From NCBI RefSeq assembly GCF_021596945.1, contig NZ_CP063779.1:4748001-4812000 (forward strand): 64,000 nucleotides of DNA, read 5' to 3'. The notes under the pieces were generated by a model that did no database searches, was not told where the DNA came from, and saw nothing but the letters and a program-made list of their open reading frames with translations. The stretch is from Mongoliitalea daihaiensis (lineage in GTDB: Bacteria > Bacteroidota > Bacteroidia > Cytophagales > Cyclobacteriaceae). Both the position numbers and the translations under genes were made by a program. Positions 54,240 to 64,000 of this stretch are shown piece by piece. Positions within the stretch are counted from its first letter, which is position 1. Each line of letters starts with the position of its first letter.

Positions 54240-54737
54240 GGATTTCCACAGATTTTTTACTGTAGAAAAATTGGTTTTAACACCCCTCAACCATTATTTC
54301 AATTTATTTCCACAATATTTCAACCTTCTTTCCTCCTTCTACCCCAAAAATCTCTCCATCCCTAATATCCCAATATCCAGTATCCATCAATATCCTTCTT
54401 GTCCACAGATGACTCAGATTCGCACAGATTTTCTGCTGTAGAAAAATTGTTTTCAGCACCTCTCAACCATTATTTCCACCATATTTCAACCTTGTTTCCT
54501 CTCTCTATCCCAAAAAATCTCTCCACCCAAAATATCCCAATATCCAGTATCCACCAATATCCTTCCTGTCCACAGATGACTCAGATTCGCACAGATTTTC
54601 TGCTGTAGAAAAATTGTTTTCAGCACCCCTCAACCATTATTTCAATTTATTTCCACAATATTTCCACCTTATTTCCTCCCTCTATCCCATAAAATCTCTC
54701 CACCCAAAATATCCCAATATCCAGTATCCACCAATAT
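54240..54737. repeat. Three imperfect tandem repeats of about 167 bp
   Basis: Three copies of one unit lie in a row between DUF302 and ackA: each has CTGTAGAAAAATTG (from about 54260, 54436 and 54603), then a stretch with CCTCAACCATTATTTC and TATCCCAATATCCAGTATCCA. Copies two and three start with GTCCACAGATGACTCAGA at 54401 and 54568, exactly 167 bp apart; the first has a diverged start. No coding frame of known type is seen; a short open frame in it follows the repeat. Confidence 0.85.
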
Positions 54738-55937
54738 CTAATTATTAACCAACACATACGTCTGCTGCCCAATCTCCAACTCCTCATTGGTAGGGATTAC
54801 CAGAATTTTCACAGCACTTCCTTTCTTTTGAACTTCGCGTACCTCGCTACTGCGGATAGAATTTTTCTCTGCATCCAATTCAATGCCTAAGTACGACAAG
54901 TCCTGACAGGCTGCTGCGCGCATTTCTGCATCATTTTCACCTATACCCGCGGTAAAAATCAGTGCATCCAGACCATTGAGGACCGCCACATAACTCCCGA
55001 TGTATTTTTTAATTCGATAAGCATAGATTTCATAAGCCAATGCGGCATCGGAATCCCCCTTTGCAATTGCTTCTTTGACATCCCGCATATCGCTGTAGCC
55101 GCAAAGCCCTACTAAACCACTCTTTTTATTGAGCATATCATTGACTTCTTGGGCAGCATAACCTCGTTCATTGATTAAATGGAAGATAATCGATGGGTCT
55201 ATATCCCCAGCTCTGGTCCCCATTACCAAACCACCCATAGGGCCCAACCCCATGCTGTGATCAATCGATTGTCCATCCTTGACAGCAGTAATACTACTGC
55301 CATTGCCTAGATGCACTACAATCAATTTGGATGCTGCACCATCTAAATACGTTGCTGCCTTTTTACTGACATATTGGTGGCTACTCCCATGAAAACCATA
55401 TGCTCGTATCCCTTTGTCTTGGTACAATGCTTTAGGAATGGCATAGCGATACGCTCGAGCTGGCATGGTTTGATGAAAGGCCGTATCAAAAACTGCCACT
55501 TGCGTAGCATTTGGAAAAACCTTTTCAGCAACCTCAATTCCAATATAGTTGGGTGGATTATGCAAGGGTGCCAAAGCAAATAGTTCCTTAATTTTATCTT
55601 TGACATGTGCATCGATCACGGTGGTGGAAGCAAATTCCTCTCCTCCATGGACTACCCGATGTCCGATAGCTTTGACCTCATCCAAAGCCTGCAATATTCC
55701 TTTTTCACTATCCACCAACAAAGTTGTTACTTGCTGTAAGCCTACCTCATGATTCGGTATAGGCATTTGCATAGAAAAAGTGTGCAATTCTCCATCTTTC
55801 CACACTTTATGGGAAATACTGCCTGTCTCCAAACCAATTCTATCTACTAACCCCATACAAAGTGGGGACTCATGGGGCATATCAAATAATTGGTACTTGA
55901 GTGAACTGCTTCCTGAGTTTATTACTAAAATTTTCAT
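54738..55937 (-). CDS. ackA: Acetate kinase
   Basis: AckA converts acetyl phosphate and ADP to acetate and ATP. The 399 residues have the N-terminal NSGSSSLKYQLFD phosphate-binding loop, the VVHGGEEF region, and the GFHGSSHQYVS and GTRAGDIDPSI segments. It lies 9 bp downstream of pta on the same strand, the usual order for acetate overflow and for acetyl phosphate control. Three long repeats lie just past its stop codon. Confidence 0.97.
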   Translation of the reverse strand: MKILVINSGSSSLKYQLFDMPHESPLCMGLVDRIGLETGSISHKVWKDGELHTFSMQMPIPNHEVGLQQVTTLLVDSEKGILQALDEVKAIGHRVVHGGEEFASTTVIDAHVKDKIKELFALAPLHNPPNYIGIEVAEKVFPNATQVAVFDTAFHQTMPARAYRYAIPKALYQDKGIRAYGFHGSSHQYVSKKAATYLDGAASKLIVVHLGNGSSITAVKDGQSIDHSMGLGPMGGLVMGTRAGDIDPSIIFHLINERGYAAQEVNDMLNKKSGLVGLCGYSDMRDVKEAIAKGDSDAALAYEIYAYRIKKYIGSYVAVLNGLDALIFTAGIGENDAEMRAAACQDLSYLGIELDAEKNSIRSSEVREVQKKGSAVKILVIPTNEELEIGQQTYVLVNN

Positions 55938-55946
55938 AGCATTCTA

Positions 55947-58043
55947 TTATTCTTGTGCTTGGATGGAAGTGATGACCACGGTATTGAAAATATCGTCTAC
56001 GGTGCAACCACGACTAAGATCATTGACTGGCTTATTCAACCCTTGAAGCATTGGGCCGATGGCCATGGCGCCTGTTTCCCGCTGTACAGCCTTGTATGTA
56101 TTGTTACCCGTATTCAAATCAGGGAAAATCAGTACCGTTGCCTTACCTGCAACAGGTGAACCTGGCATTTTCTGTTGACCTGTCAAGGGGTCTACCGCCG
56201 CATCGTATTGAATGGGGCCTTCGACCAAAATATCCGGTCGTTTTTCCTTGATTAACTCGGTGGCTTTTCTTACTTTTTCTACATCTTCTCCTGTACCCGA
56301 AGCACCGGAAGAATACGAAAGCATGGCTACTTTAGGCTCAATTCCAAAACTTTTGGCTGTATCTGCTGAAGAAATGGCGATTTCGGATAATTCTTCAGAG
56401 CTAGGGTTTATATTAATGGCACAATCTCCAAACACCAAAACCCGCTCTGGTAGACTCATGAAAAATATGGAAGATACCAAGGAAATCCCTGGCTTGGTCT
56501 TCACAAATTGGAGTGCTGGGCGAATCGTGTGCGCTGTGGTATGGGCAGCACCTGAAACCATCCCATCTGCATGTCCCTTGAACACCATCATCGTGCCGAA
56601 ATAGGCAACATCTGTCATCAAATCTCTAGCAACGCCAAGTGGCATATTCTTGCCTTTTCTCAACTCAAACAGGGTATTGGCATAATCATCAAAATAAATT
56701 GAATCAATGGGGTTGATGAGTTGACAATTTTCATCAGAAAGACTCAATCCCAGGCGGTTGATAGAAGCCTTCATTTCTTTTATATCACCCAAAATAGTAA
56801 TATAAACGATATCCTGCTTGACCAATCGATCTGCTGCCAATAAGATTCGGTCATCCTTACCCTCTGGAAGTACTATATGCTTTTTCTTACTTCGTGCTTT
56901 ACTAACCAACTGGTATTGAAACATTCGCGGGGTCATACCAACATGGACAAAGTTTGCCATGGCTGTTTCCAGACTCTCTACATCTATGTATTTGCGGAAA
57001 GTATTGATAGCAGATTCAATTTTTGCCTGATTATCAGGAGAAATTTTGGAATGAATACCCGATACTTTGGTAGCGGCATAAAAAGAGGGTTCTTGTACAG
57101 AAAGTATGGGTAAGTTCACATCTGAACCTTCAATCAGTTTGATTACAGAATCGGCTAACTCAAAACCTCCTGTCAGCACAATTCCGGCAATTTTCGGATA
57201 ATTTTGTGATAAACTTGCTTGAAGTGAGGCTAATACAATATCAGCACGATCTCCGGGAGCTACTATGAGAACATTTTTTTTGATGTGGTTCAAAAAATTA
57301 GAAACCTGCATGGCCCCAAAGATGAAATGATCTACGCGATTATGAAGAAACTCTCCACCAAATAAGACATCAGCATCCAAGTACTTTTTCACCTCATTCA
57401 TGGTAGGACTTTTCAACTCCATAATTCGAGGGATAATAGCAATCTTGATAGCTGATTGAATGTGATTGCCTATCGCTTTTTTCAACTCCTCAACATCCTC
57501 TTCCTTCACTTTATTGATAACCAATGCCAACACGTCAACTTTTCTGGAAGTGAAATTTTGGACGGTAACTGCCGCTGAATTGAGAATTTGGGCAAGAGAT
57601 TTATTTTCACCAGAAACTACAGCAATAACAGGAGTACCCAAATTTTTAGCAATGGCAATATTAGCGTCAAACTCGAATGCTGTCCCTTCACCCAAAAAGT
57701 CACTTCCTTCTATGATAGTAAAATCATAATCAGACTCCAGGCCTTTATATTTATCGATAATCGTATCAATAATCTCCCCCTGCATGCCATTTTCTATTAA
57801 GGTATTGGCTTGCTCACGGGTAAAAGCGTAACATTTATCATAATCCAAGGGGAGTTTGAAGTAGTCCATCAAGGTTTCAATATGGGAGTCACGCTTGACT
57901 TCAGGACTATGATTGATGATCGGTTTAAAATAGCCTATCTTTTGTCCTTTGGCTAGCAGCATATCTACCAAACCCAAAGCAATGATTGACTTACCGCTGA
58001 AAGGCTGTGCAGTGGCAATAAAAACACTTTTATTATAGTTCAT
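55947..58043 (-). CDS. pta: Phosphate acetyltransferase (long form)
   Basis: Pta makes acetyl phosphate from acetyl-CoA. The 698 residues are the long form: an N-terminal P-loop domain with TAQPFSGKSIIALGL (about 10-24), a central DRTGG domain (about 215-330), and the C-terminal catalytic domain from about 370, with HIVLPEGKDDR and GSPVAGKATVLIFPDL. It forms an operon with ackA. Confidence 0.96.
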   Translation of the reverse strand: MNYNKSVFIATAQPFSGKSIIALGLVDMLLAKGQKIGYFKPIINHSPEVKRDSHIETLMDYFKLPLDYDKCYAFTREQANTLIENGMQGEIIDTIIDKYKGLESDYDFTIIEGSDFLGEGTAFEFDANIAIAKNLGTPVIAVVSGENKSLAQILNSAAVTVQNFTSRKVDVLALVINKVKEEDVEELKKAIGNHIQSAIKIAIIPRIMELKSPTMNEVKKYLDADVLFGGEFLHNRVDHFIFGAMQVSNFLNHIKKNVLIVAPGDRADIVLASLQASLSQNYPKIAGIVLTGGFELADSVIKLIEGSDVNLPILSVQEPSFYAATKVSGIHSKISPDNQAKIESAINTFRKYIDVESLETAMANFVHVGMTPRMFQYQLVSKARSKKKHIVLPEGKDDRILLAADRLVKQDIVYITILGDIKEMKASINRLGLSLSDENCQLINPIDSIYFDDYANTLFELRKGKNMPLGVARDLMTDVAYFGTMMVFKGHADGMVSGAAHTTAHTIRPALQFVKTKPGISLVSSIFFMSLPERVLVFGDCAININPSSEELSEIAISSADTAKSFGIEPKVAMLSYSSGASGTGEDVEKVRKATELIKEKRPDILVEGPIQYDAAVDPLTGQQKMPGSPVAGKATVLIFPDLNTGNNTYKAVQRETGAMAIGPMLQGLNKPVNDLSRGCTVDDIFNTVVITSIQAQE

Positions 58044-58246
58044 GGTTGAGAAATTTATAGGTCAAAATTACAAAGTCTGATCAGGCTTTTGTTTGATTAA
58101 AAACCTATCAAAACATGACCTTTGTCATGGTAATTTCTCAATTGATTTGTTAAGAACCAAGCAGACTCTCGGAAATACACTCCATTCAAACTAGAAAAAA
58201 TACCTATTAGATGGTTGAAATTTAGTGTAAAAATTACATTTTTTAA

Positions 58247-58278
58247 TTTTGAAACCGATTTCATTTCTTTTATTTTTG
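58247..58278 (+). promoter_or_regulatory. Promoter with LacI-type operator upstream of GH43 gene
   Basis: TTTTG (58247-58251) and TATTTTTG (58271-58278) fit the Bacteroidota -33 and -7 elements with a 19-bp spacer. TGAAACCGATTTCA (58250-58263) is a palindrome of the LacI/CcpA operator type, with two imperfect central bases, and overlaps the -33 element, so a LacI-family repressor probably controls the gene. Confidence 0.6.
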
Positions 58279-58309
58279 GATCAACTTATCAAACCAAAAA
58301 CAATAACCT

Positions 58310-59401
58310 ATGAACCTAACAAAAGCTAGTAGCTTATCTTGGCTCCTATCAGCACCATTTTTGTTTGCTGCTTGTAGCTCCAATAATTCTTCTGAAAAAC
58401 AAGAGGAGGCAGCTGAAATTAAATTTTTGAGTACACCTTTGATCTCTCATATGTATACGGCAGACCCTTCTGCGCATGTCTTTGATGGGAAAATCTACAT
58501 TTATCCATCTCATGATGTACAATCGGAGGTAGAAGAAGACGATTCTGGAGCTCACTTCAACATGCGAGATTACCATGTATTCAGCATGGACAAGATCAAC
58601 TCCACACCCGTAGACCATGGAAGAGCGCTAGACGTGGACGATGTTCCTTGGGCTAAAAGACAGCTTTGGGCTCCTGATGCTGCTCATAAGGACGGTAAAT
58701 ATTATTTGTATTTTCCAGCAAAAGACTATGACAACATTTTCCGACTAGGAGTTGCTGTAAGTGATAGTCCTACAGGACCATTTATTCCACAGCCAGAACC
58801 GATGAAAGGTTCATTCAGTATTGATCCTGCAGTTTTTCAAGAAGGTTCTGACTACTACATCTATTGGGGAGGAATCTGGGGTGGACAACTCCAAAAATGG
58901 AGGACTGGCGAATACCTTTCAACTGGAGATTCTCCTTACGATGATGAGCCTGCAGATGATGAACCTGCTATCAGTCCTATGGTAGCCAAACTAAGTTCAA
59001 ATATGTTGGAGTTTGGAGAATCACCTCGCCCAATTTTGATTCAAGATAAAGATGGAAATCCGATCACTGCCGGTGATCATGAGCGGAGATTCTTTGAAGC
59101 AGCTTGGGTTCATAAATATAATGACACTTACTATTTCTCTTATTCTACCGGTAACACGCATAAAATTGCCTATGCAACCGGAGATTCTCCTTATGGCCCA
59201 TTTACCTATCAGGGAGTAATTTTAAATCCTGTACAAGGCTGGACAAACCATCATTCCATCGTTGAAATAGAGGGTAAGTGGTACATTTTCTACCATGATA
59301 CAGAGCTTTCAGGTCAAACGTATTTGAGAAACATCAAGATGACCGAACTTACACACAAAGCAGATGGAAGTATCGAAACGATTAATCCAATTTTAGAGTA
59401 A
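58310..59401 (+). CDS. Glycoside hydrolase family 43 lipoprotein
   Basis: GH43 enzymes remove arabinose or xylose from plant polysaccharides. The 363 residues have a lipoprotein signal with Cys22 (FLFAACSSN) and a five-bladed propeller with the three expected acids visible: an Asp in YTADPSAHV, an Asp in FSIDPAVF and a Glu in RFFEAAWVH. Cell-surface or periplasmic placement fits polymer use. It is convergent with the xyl operon, which would take up and use the released xylose. Which of the two sugars it removes cannot be told from sequence. Confidence 0.85.
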   Translation: MNLTKASSLSWLLSAPFLFAACSSNNSSEKQEEAAEIKFLSTPLISHMYTADPSAHVFDGKIYIYPSHDVQSEVEEDDSGAHFNMRDYHVFSMDKINSTPVDHGRALDVDDVPWAKRQLWAPDAAHKDGKYYLYFPAKDYDNIFRLGVAVSDSPTGPFIPQPEPMKGSFSIDPAVFQEGSDYYIYWGGIWGGQLQKWRTGEYLSTGDSPYDDEPADDEPAISPMVAKLSSNMLEFGESPRPILIQDKDGNPITAGDHERRFFEAAWVHKYNDTYYFSYSTGNTHKIAYATGDSPYGPFTYQGVILNPVQGWTNHHSIVEIEGKWYIFYHDTELSGQTYLRNIKMTELTHKADGSIETINPILE

Positions 59402-59493
59402 AAGTAGTTTGAGATATATTTTCAGACTTACCAAGTTGCTTCATCCCAAAAAACCCCTCAACCCTTTCAGTTAAGTGAAGGGTGACTTGTAAC

Positions 59494-59526
59494 AAAAAAG
59501 CCGGCTAATTTTAGCCGGCTTTTTTA
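59494..59526. terminator. Bidirectional terminator between GH43 gene and xylA
   Basis: AAAAAAGCCGGCTAA pairs with its complement around a short TTT loop, followed by T's. It ends both the GH43 gene (59401) and xylA (59547). Confidence 0.9.
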
Positions 59527-59546
59527 TGTAACTAATTTTTTTATCC

Positions 59547-60860
59547 TTAGATAAACTGATTCAAAATATTCTCAAACAGCTCTTGCTTGCCACTCGTTTT
59601 CTTTGGTTCACCCACTGCTAAAGCATGTGCTCGCAAATCTTCAAGCGTTAATTTTCCTGCTTCGTAATCCTTTCCTTTACCCGTATCAAAAGATGAATAG
59701 CGTGTTTGGCGCAAGGATTTATAGGCCGATTTTTGAAGTATTTCATCTGCAATGACCATTGCTCTAGCAAAAGCATCCATACTCCCAATATGTGCGTGAA
59801 ATAAATCATCCATATCGGTAGAGTTTCTTCGTATTTTCGCATCAAAGTTGACTCCACCTCCATCAATTCCTCCACCTTCTAAGATCACCAACATAGACTC
59901 CGTCAATTCTTGCAAATTGATGGCAAACTGATCAGTATCCCATCCATTTTGGTAGTCACCTCTGTTGGCATCGATGCTTCCTAGCATACCTGCATCGACA
60001 GCTACTTGAAGCTCATGCTGAAAGGTATGGCCTGCGAGCGTTGCATGGTTCACTTCCAAGTTCAATTTAAAGTCTTTATCCAGTCCATGCTGTCTCAAAA
60101 AACCCACTACTGTTGCAGCATCATAATCATACTGATGCTTGGTAGGTTCCATAGGCTTAGGTTCGATTAGGAAATTACCTTTGAATCCTTTGGATCTCGC
60201 ATAATCTCTAGCCATCGTTAAGAATTGTGCCAAATGGGAAGTTTCACGCTTCATATCCGTATTTAAAAGAGACATATACCCCTCTCTACCTCCCCAAAAC
60301 ACGTAGTTTTCTCCTCCCAACTTAATGGTTGCATCAATAGAATTCTTTACTTGAGTACCAGCCCATGCAACTACATCGAAATCAGGATTAGTAGAAGCAC
60401 CGTTCATATAACGAGGATTGGAGAACACATTCGCCGTACCCCATAATAGCTTCACTCCAGTTTCTTGTTGTTTTTGCAAAGCATAATCAGTGATGATCCG
60501 CATACGTTCTTCATATTCTTCAATCGATGAACCCTCATCAATTAAATCTATATCGTGGAAGCAGTAGTAAGGAGCACCAATTTTTACAAAAAATTCAAAA
60601 GCGGCATCCATCTTATCTTTGGCCCGCTGCACCGCATCAGCACTTGAATCCCATGGGTGAATCATCGTACCTGGTCCAAATGGATCAGCACCTGTTGCGC
60701 AGAAGGTATGCCAATAGGCAATAGCAAACTTAAAATGCTCCTTCATGGTCTTACCGGCAATTACTCGGTTTTCATCATAAAACTTGAAGGCTAAGGGATT
60801 TTGAGAAGCTCTGCCTTCAAATTGGATCTTTTCAATAGTAGGGAAATAGGTTTTAGACAT
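59547..60860 (-). CDS. xylA: Xylose isomerase
   Basis: XylA converts D-xylose to D-xylulose. The 437 residues match the longer (class II) enzymes, with [10 protein letters not shown] holding the catalytic histidine and aspartate, [15 protein letters not shown] with the metal-binding Glu and Lys, and the late [14 protein letters not shown] segment. It is the last gene of a transporter-xylB-xylA operon, 33 bp after xylB. Confidence 0.97.
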   Translation of the reverse strand: MSKTYFPTIEKIQFEGRASQNPLAFKFYDENRVIAGKTMKEHFKFAIAYWHTFCATGADPFGPGTMIHPWDSSADAVQRAKDKMDAAFEFFVKIGAPYYCFHDIDLIDEGSSIEEYEERMRIITDYALQKQQETGVKLLWGTANVFSNPRYMNGASTNPDFDVVAWAGTQVKNSIDATIKLGGENYVFWGGREGYMSLLNTDMKRETSHLAQFLTMARDYARSKGFKGNFLIEPKPMEPTKHQYDYDAATVVGFLRQHGLDKDFKLNLEVNHATLAGHTFQHELQVAVDAGMLGSIDANRGDYQNGWDTDQFAINLQELTESMLVILEGGGIDGGGVNFDAKIRRNSTDMDDLFHAHIGSMDAFARAMVIADEILQKSAYKSLRQTRYSSFDTGKGKDYEAGKLTLEDLRAHALAVGEPKKTSGKQELFENILNQFI

Positions 60861-60893
60861 ATCTATTATTGGTTATTGAGAATTTTATTTGAT

Positions 60894-62390
60894 TCATTTA
60901 TTGATTAATTGTGCTAATCTGTTTTTCCAGGTTTCATACACTTCTTGATAGGCATCGGCAAGAAAAGCTTGAGGTTCTAATGAGGAGATTTTTTCTAAAC
61001 TTTGAAACGCATCTTCCGGATTTGAATAAAACCCAAGTCCAATTCCTGCGCCTCTCGCTGCACCTTGAGATCCATCCGTATCGTATAATTCGAGAGAAAC
61101 CTGATTCATATTCACAAAAGCTTCGCGGAATAATGGACTCAAAAACATATTGGCATGCCCTGCTTTTACTGTTTGCAGATTAAGTCCCATTCCTTTCATA
61201 ATATCAAAACCATAGGTGAGTGCTGAGACAATCCCCTCCTGAGTAGCACGGAATACATGGGAACGCTCATGTTTCAATAAATTAAGTCCCATGAGGCTAG
61301 CTCCAACAGGCTTATTTTCCATGATTCGTTCCACCCCATTCCCAAACGGAATAAAGCTCAAATCATCTGCACCAATGGGCGCTTGCGCAGCTAACTCATT
61401 GATTGCAGGATAAGATAGTTGCTCTCCTCCAATCAACCTCCGTGTCCAAGAATTTAGGATTCCAGTTCCGTTGACACATAGCAATACCCCATAGCTGGGA
61501 GCCTCTTGCGTATGATTCACATGGATAAAAGTATTTACCCTGGATTTAGGATCAAACAAAGGTGATTTACTCACTCCATAAACGGTCCCTGAAGTGCCTG
61601 CGGTAGTTGCCAACTCGCCTTCTTTTAATACATTGAGTGAAAAAGCATTGTTTGGCTGATCTCCAGCCCTGTAACAGATCGGTATTCCAGCTTCTATTCC
61701 TAACAATTCAGAAGCATGCTTAGAGATTTGGCCAGAAACCTCAAAAGAAGACACATAGTCGGGCAGAATAGAAGGATCAATCTGGTAAATATCTAGAAGT
61801 CTTTTGGAAACAGCACCTTCGATATAATCCCAAAAAATCCCTTCAGAAAGTCCGGTTTCAGTTGTCAGAATTTCCCCACTGAGCTTCATAGCTATAAAGT
61901 CCCCTGGAAGCATGATTTTGTAAATCCGCTCGTAGAGCGAAGGCTCATTTTCCTTAACCCATCGAAGCTTAGATGCTGTAAAATTTCCTGGAGAATTCAA
62001 TAAGTGGGGCAAGCAATAGGCTGCTCCAAGTTTATCAAATGCCGTATTTCCAATCGAAACTGCTCGACTATCACACCAGATGATGGCAGGCCTGATGACC
62101 TCCTGATCTTTGTCAACCATGACTAAACCGTGCATTTGATAAGAAATACCAATCGCTTTCAACTCTCCAGTTTGAATACCTGCTTTTTGAACCAACTCTT
62201 TGGTACAGTCCACTACATAACCCCACCACATTAAGGGGTCTTGTTCCGCCCAATCATTTTGGGGGGCATTGATAGGCATTTCCTCTGTAGGAAGTCCAAC
62301 AGATGCCACTAGCTTTCCAGTATCCGCATCCAAAAGACTCGCTTTTACGGATGAACTTCCTAAATCATACCCTAACAAAAGATTCCTCAT
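60894..62390 (-). CDS. xylB: Xylulokinase
   Basis: XylB phosphorylates D-xylulose to xylulose 5-phosphate, the entry to the pentose phosphate pathway. The 498 residues belong to the FGGY sugar kinases: GYDLGSSSVKASLLD near residue 7, QMHGLVMVD, and GTSGTVYGVS in the ATP-binding half. It lies between the transporter gene (10 bp upstream) and xylA. Confidence 0.95.
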   Translation of the reverse strand: MRNLLLGYDLGSSSVKASLLDADTGKLVASVGLPTEEMPINAPQNDWAEQDPLMWWGYVVDCTKELVQKAGIQTGELKAIGISYQMHGLVMVDKDQEVIRPAIIWCDSRAVSIGNTAFDKLGAAYCLPHLLNSPGNFTASKLRWVKENEPSLYERIYKIMLPGDFIAMKLSGEILTTETGLSEGIFWDYIEGAVSKRLLDIYQIDPSILPDYVSSFEVSGQISKHASELLGIEAGIPICYRAGDQPNNAFSLNVLKEGELATTAGTSGTVYGVSKSPLFDPKSRVNTFIHVNHTQEAPSYGVLLCVNGTGILNSWTRRLIGGEQLSYPAINELAAQAPIGADDLSFIPFGNGVERIMENKPVGASLMGLNLLKHERSHVFRATQEGIVSALTYGFDIMKGMGLNLQTVKAGHANMFLSPLFREAFVNMNQVSLELYDTDGSQGAARGAGIGLGFYSNPEDAFQSLEKISSLEPQAFLADAYQEVYETWKNRLAQLINK

Positions 62391-62400
62391 AGTTTCTTAT

Positions 62401-64000
62401 TTACCAAAATAAAATATACAAAGCAGTTGTGATCAAAATTATAATCATGGCACCAATTTTAAACCCTGGGCTAGACTTAAATAGATCTTTACCTATTTCA
62501 ATACTATTTGGATGATCTTTTCCTTTGCCTTCAATTAAACTTATGAGTACCATCAATCCAACCAAAGAAAGGAATACTACACCCATTCTATCCAAAAATG
62601 GTAACTCAGGCCACCATACCTTTAATACTACAGAAAGGGGTATACTCAAAGCGGCACCGGTAAGCGCTGCATTGGAAGTAGTCTTTTTCCAAAAGACTCC
62701 CAACAAAAAGATAGCAAATACGCCTGGGCTTATAAAACCTGTGTATTCTTGAATAAATTGAAATGCTTGATCCAATTGACCCAATGCTGGCGCCACGATT
62801 GCGGCAACTATAAATGCAACTGCCGCTGTAACTCTCCCTACCAATACCTGTTTAGACTCTGCTGCACCTTTATTGATATATTTATTATAGATATCCATAG
62901 TAAAAATGGTCGAAGTGCTGTTGGCCATTGATGCAAGGGAGGACACAATCGCAGCTGTAAGTGCAGCAAATGCCAATCCCTTCAATCCGGTCGGTAATAA
63001 TTGCAAAAGTGTAGGATATGCTCTGTCTGACTTAATTAATCCCGTAACAGGGTCTTTCATGGATTCCACAAAGGAGGTGTCTATGCCATTGTTGACAATC
63101 ACCAATGCCGCAATTCCTGGAATTACTACGATCAAAGGCATCAGTAATTTTAAAAAACCAGCAAAAACCATCCCTTTTTGAGCTTCATCCAAACTCTTAG
63201 CAGCTAATGCTCGCTGAGTAATATACTGGTTGAAACCCCAATAGTTTAAATTCACAATCCACATTCCGCCTACTAATACACTCAAGCCGGGTAAATCCAA
63301 ATAAGCATCCCTTACGCCACCTTTTCCATCTGGAATCATCATTTCTCCTTTGGACAAAATCATCGAAAAATGTCCAGGCACTTCTTTTCTCAACAAACTG
63401 ATTCCATCCCATGCACTCCCTTCACCTACCATGGTAAGCGCAATATAGGTGGTCGCCAAACCTCCAGCAGCAAGAAAAAACACTTGAACTACATCTGTCC
63501 ATGCAACTGCCTTCAATCCACCATAAATAGAATAAACCATGGCAAACAAGGCTAAGCCCACAATGCCATAAGTCATCGGTACATTCATGATGGTGTTCAA
63601 ACTCAAGGCCCCGAGATAAAGGACGGAGGTCAAGTTTACAAACACGTACAGAGCCAACCAAAAGATAGCCATGGTTGTCCGGACACGTGCATCATATCGA
63701 TCCAACAAAAATCCTGGCATGGTATAAATGCCTTTCTTCATAAATACTGGTAAAAAGAAAATCGCAACTACTAATAAGGTGATGGCAGCCATCCACTCAT
63801 AGGTAGAAATAGCTAAGCCCAAGGCAAATCCTGAGCCTGACATTCCAATAAATTGCTCAGCAGAAATATTGGAAGCGATCAAGGAAGCCCCGACAGCCCA
63901 CCAAGGCAGAGCTTTGGACGCCAAGAAATAATCTTTGGAATCCTTCACGTGGCCTTTTTTCTCCCGAGAAACAAATAGCCCAAGACCGACTATCAGGCAG
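62401..64000 (-). CDS. Sodium:solute symporter family transporter, 5' end beyond window
   Basis: The frame stays open to the right edge of the window, so the start lies outside it. The visible 533 residues hold many membrane helices of the SSS family: a first helix (CLIVGLGLFVSREKKG) ending at the edge, then KDSKDYFLASKALPWWAVGA, the sodium-site region SNISAEQFIG, NLNYWGFNQYITQRALAA, and late helices with FISPGVFAIFLLG. An internal GTG at 63948 is not the start, because the upstream residues continue the conserved first helix. Next to xylB and xylA it is most likely a xylose:sodium symporter. Confidence 0.92.
   Translation of the reverse strand, partial: CLIVGLGLFVSREKKGHVKDSKDYFLASKALPWWAVGASLIASNISAEQFIGMSGSGFALGLAISTYEWMAAITLLVVAIFFLPVFMKKGIYTMPGFLLDRYDARVRTTMAIFWLALYVFVNLTSVLYLGALSLNTIMNVPMTYGIVGLALFAMVYSIYGGLKAVAWTDVVQVFFLAAGGLATTYIALTMVGEGSAWDGISLLRKEVPGHFSMILSKGEMMIPDGKGGVRDAYLDLPGLSVLVGGMWIVNLNYWGFNQYITQRALAAKSLDEAQKGMVFAGFLKLLMPLIVVIPGIAALVIVNNGIDTSFVESMKDPVTGLIKSDRAYPTLLQLLPTGLKGLAFAALTAAIVSSLASMANSTSTIFTMDIYNKYINKGAAESKQVLVGRVTAAVAFIVAAIVAPALGQLDQAFQFIQEYTGFISPGVFAIFLLGVFWKKTTSNAALTGAALSIPLSVVLKVWWPELPFLDRMGVVFLSLVGLMVLISLIEGKGKDHPNSIEIGKDLFKSSPGFKIGAMIIILITTALYILFW

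Noticed and set aside
54399-54608. Short open frame inside the 167-bp repeats
   Set aside because: Its codons follow the repeat and have no signal or family features; it is a by-product of the repeat sequence.
54240-54737. Possible CRISPR array
   Set aside because: Units are about 167 bp in direct tandem, without unique spacers, and no cas gene is present.
63948-64000. GTG at 63948 as start of the sodium symporter
   Set aside because: The upstream frame continues with a conserved first membrane helix to the window edge, so the gene is partial.

Overview
The window looks like a chromosomal segment of a Bacteroidota bacterium, most likely order Cytophagales and close to Cyclobacteriaceae/Algoriphagus-type genomes. 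This is an inference from gene content: a PorX-type receiver/PglZ protein of the type IX secretion system, an LpxC-FabZ fusion, DUF4924 and DUF4296 proteins, a 7TM-DISM histidine kinase, promoter elements of the TAnnTTTG type and weak ribosome binding sites. I see no prophage, integrase, transposase or CRISPR array. Nearly all of it is ordinary core genome, interrupted by two repeat-rich spacers and one unusual signalling/biosynthesis cluster.

Layout. 1-8.3 kb: edge of a short-chain dehydrogenase, a lipoprotein, ahcY, birA, rsfS, ftsH, an LpxH-like phosphatase with a translationally coupled periplasmic protein, and a SlyD-like isomerase. 8.3-14 kb: an NtrC-type regulator and its kinase behind a TGTCCG-N4-CGGACA palindrome, a lipoprotein, and a second LpxH-like phosphoesterase coupled to a glycosyltransferase. 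14-26.8 kb: a GH63-like glucosidase, rnhB, a DsrE-like protein, an unknown secreted protein, tRNA-Leu(GAG), folD, a four-helix-bundle (S23-type) gene broken by one stop codon between repeats, lepA, a DUF4924 protein, a UPF1-like helicase, an AcpH-like phosphodiesterase and a small membrane protein. 26.7-28.4 kb: an outer-membrane barrel and ppa.

28.5-35.3 kb is the most interesting stretch. A tightly overlapping four-gene operon encodes a ThiF/E1-nitroreductase fusion, an acyltransferase resembling autoinducer and N-acyl amino acid synthases, a 7TM-DISM sensor kinase and a receiver-kinase hybrid. A divergent single-domain receiver faces it, and two palindromes lie between and around the promoters. 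The layout suggests a small molecule is made and sensed by one locus; this is a hypothesis.

35.3-47.4 kb: alanine dehydrogenase, tsaE and porX; then an HD phosphohydrolase followed by the lipid A genes lpxD, lpxC-fabZ and lpxA and an ABC ATPase; then a lipoprotein, a 2Fe-2S protein, mutS2 and a DUF4296 lipoprotein. 47.5-54.2 kb: tmRNA (tag GETRYAMAA), an orphan gene pair, an esterase lipoprotein, ppsA and a DUF302 protein. 54.2-64 kb: a threefold repeat of about 167 bp, pta-ackA for acetate overflow, and xylose/xylan genes: a GH43 lipoprotein with a LacI-type operator, and a transporter-xylB-xylA operon that continues past the right edge.
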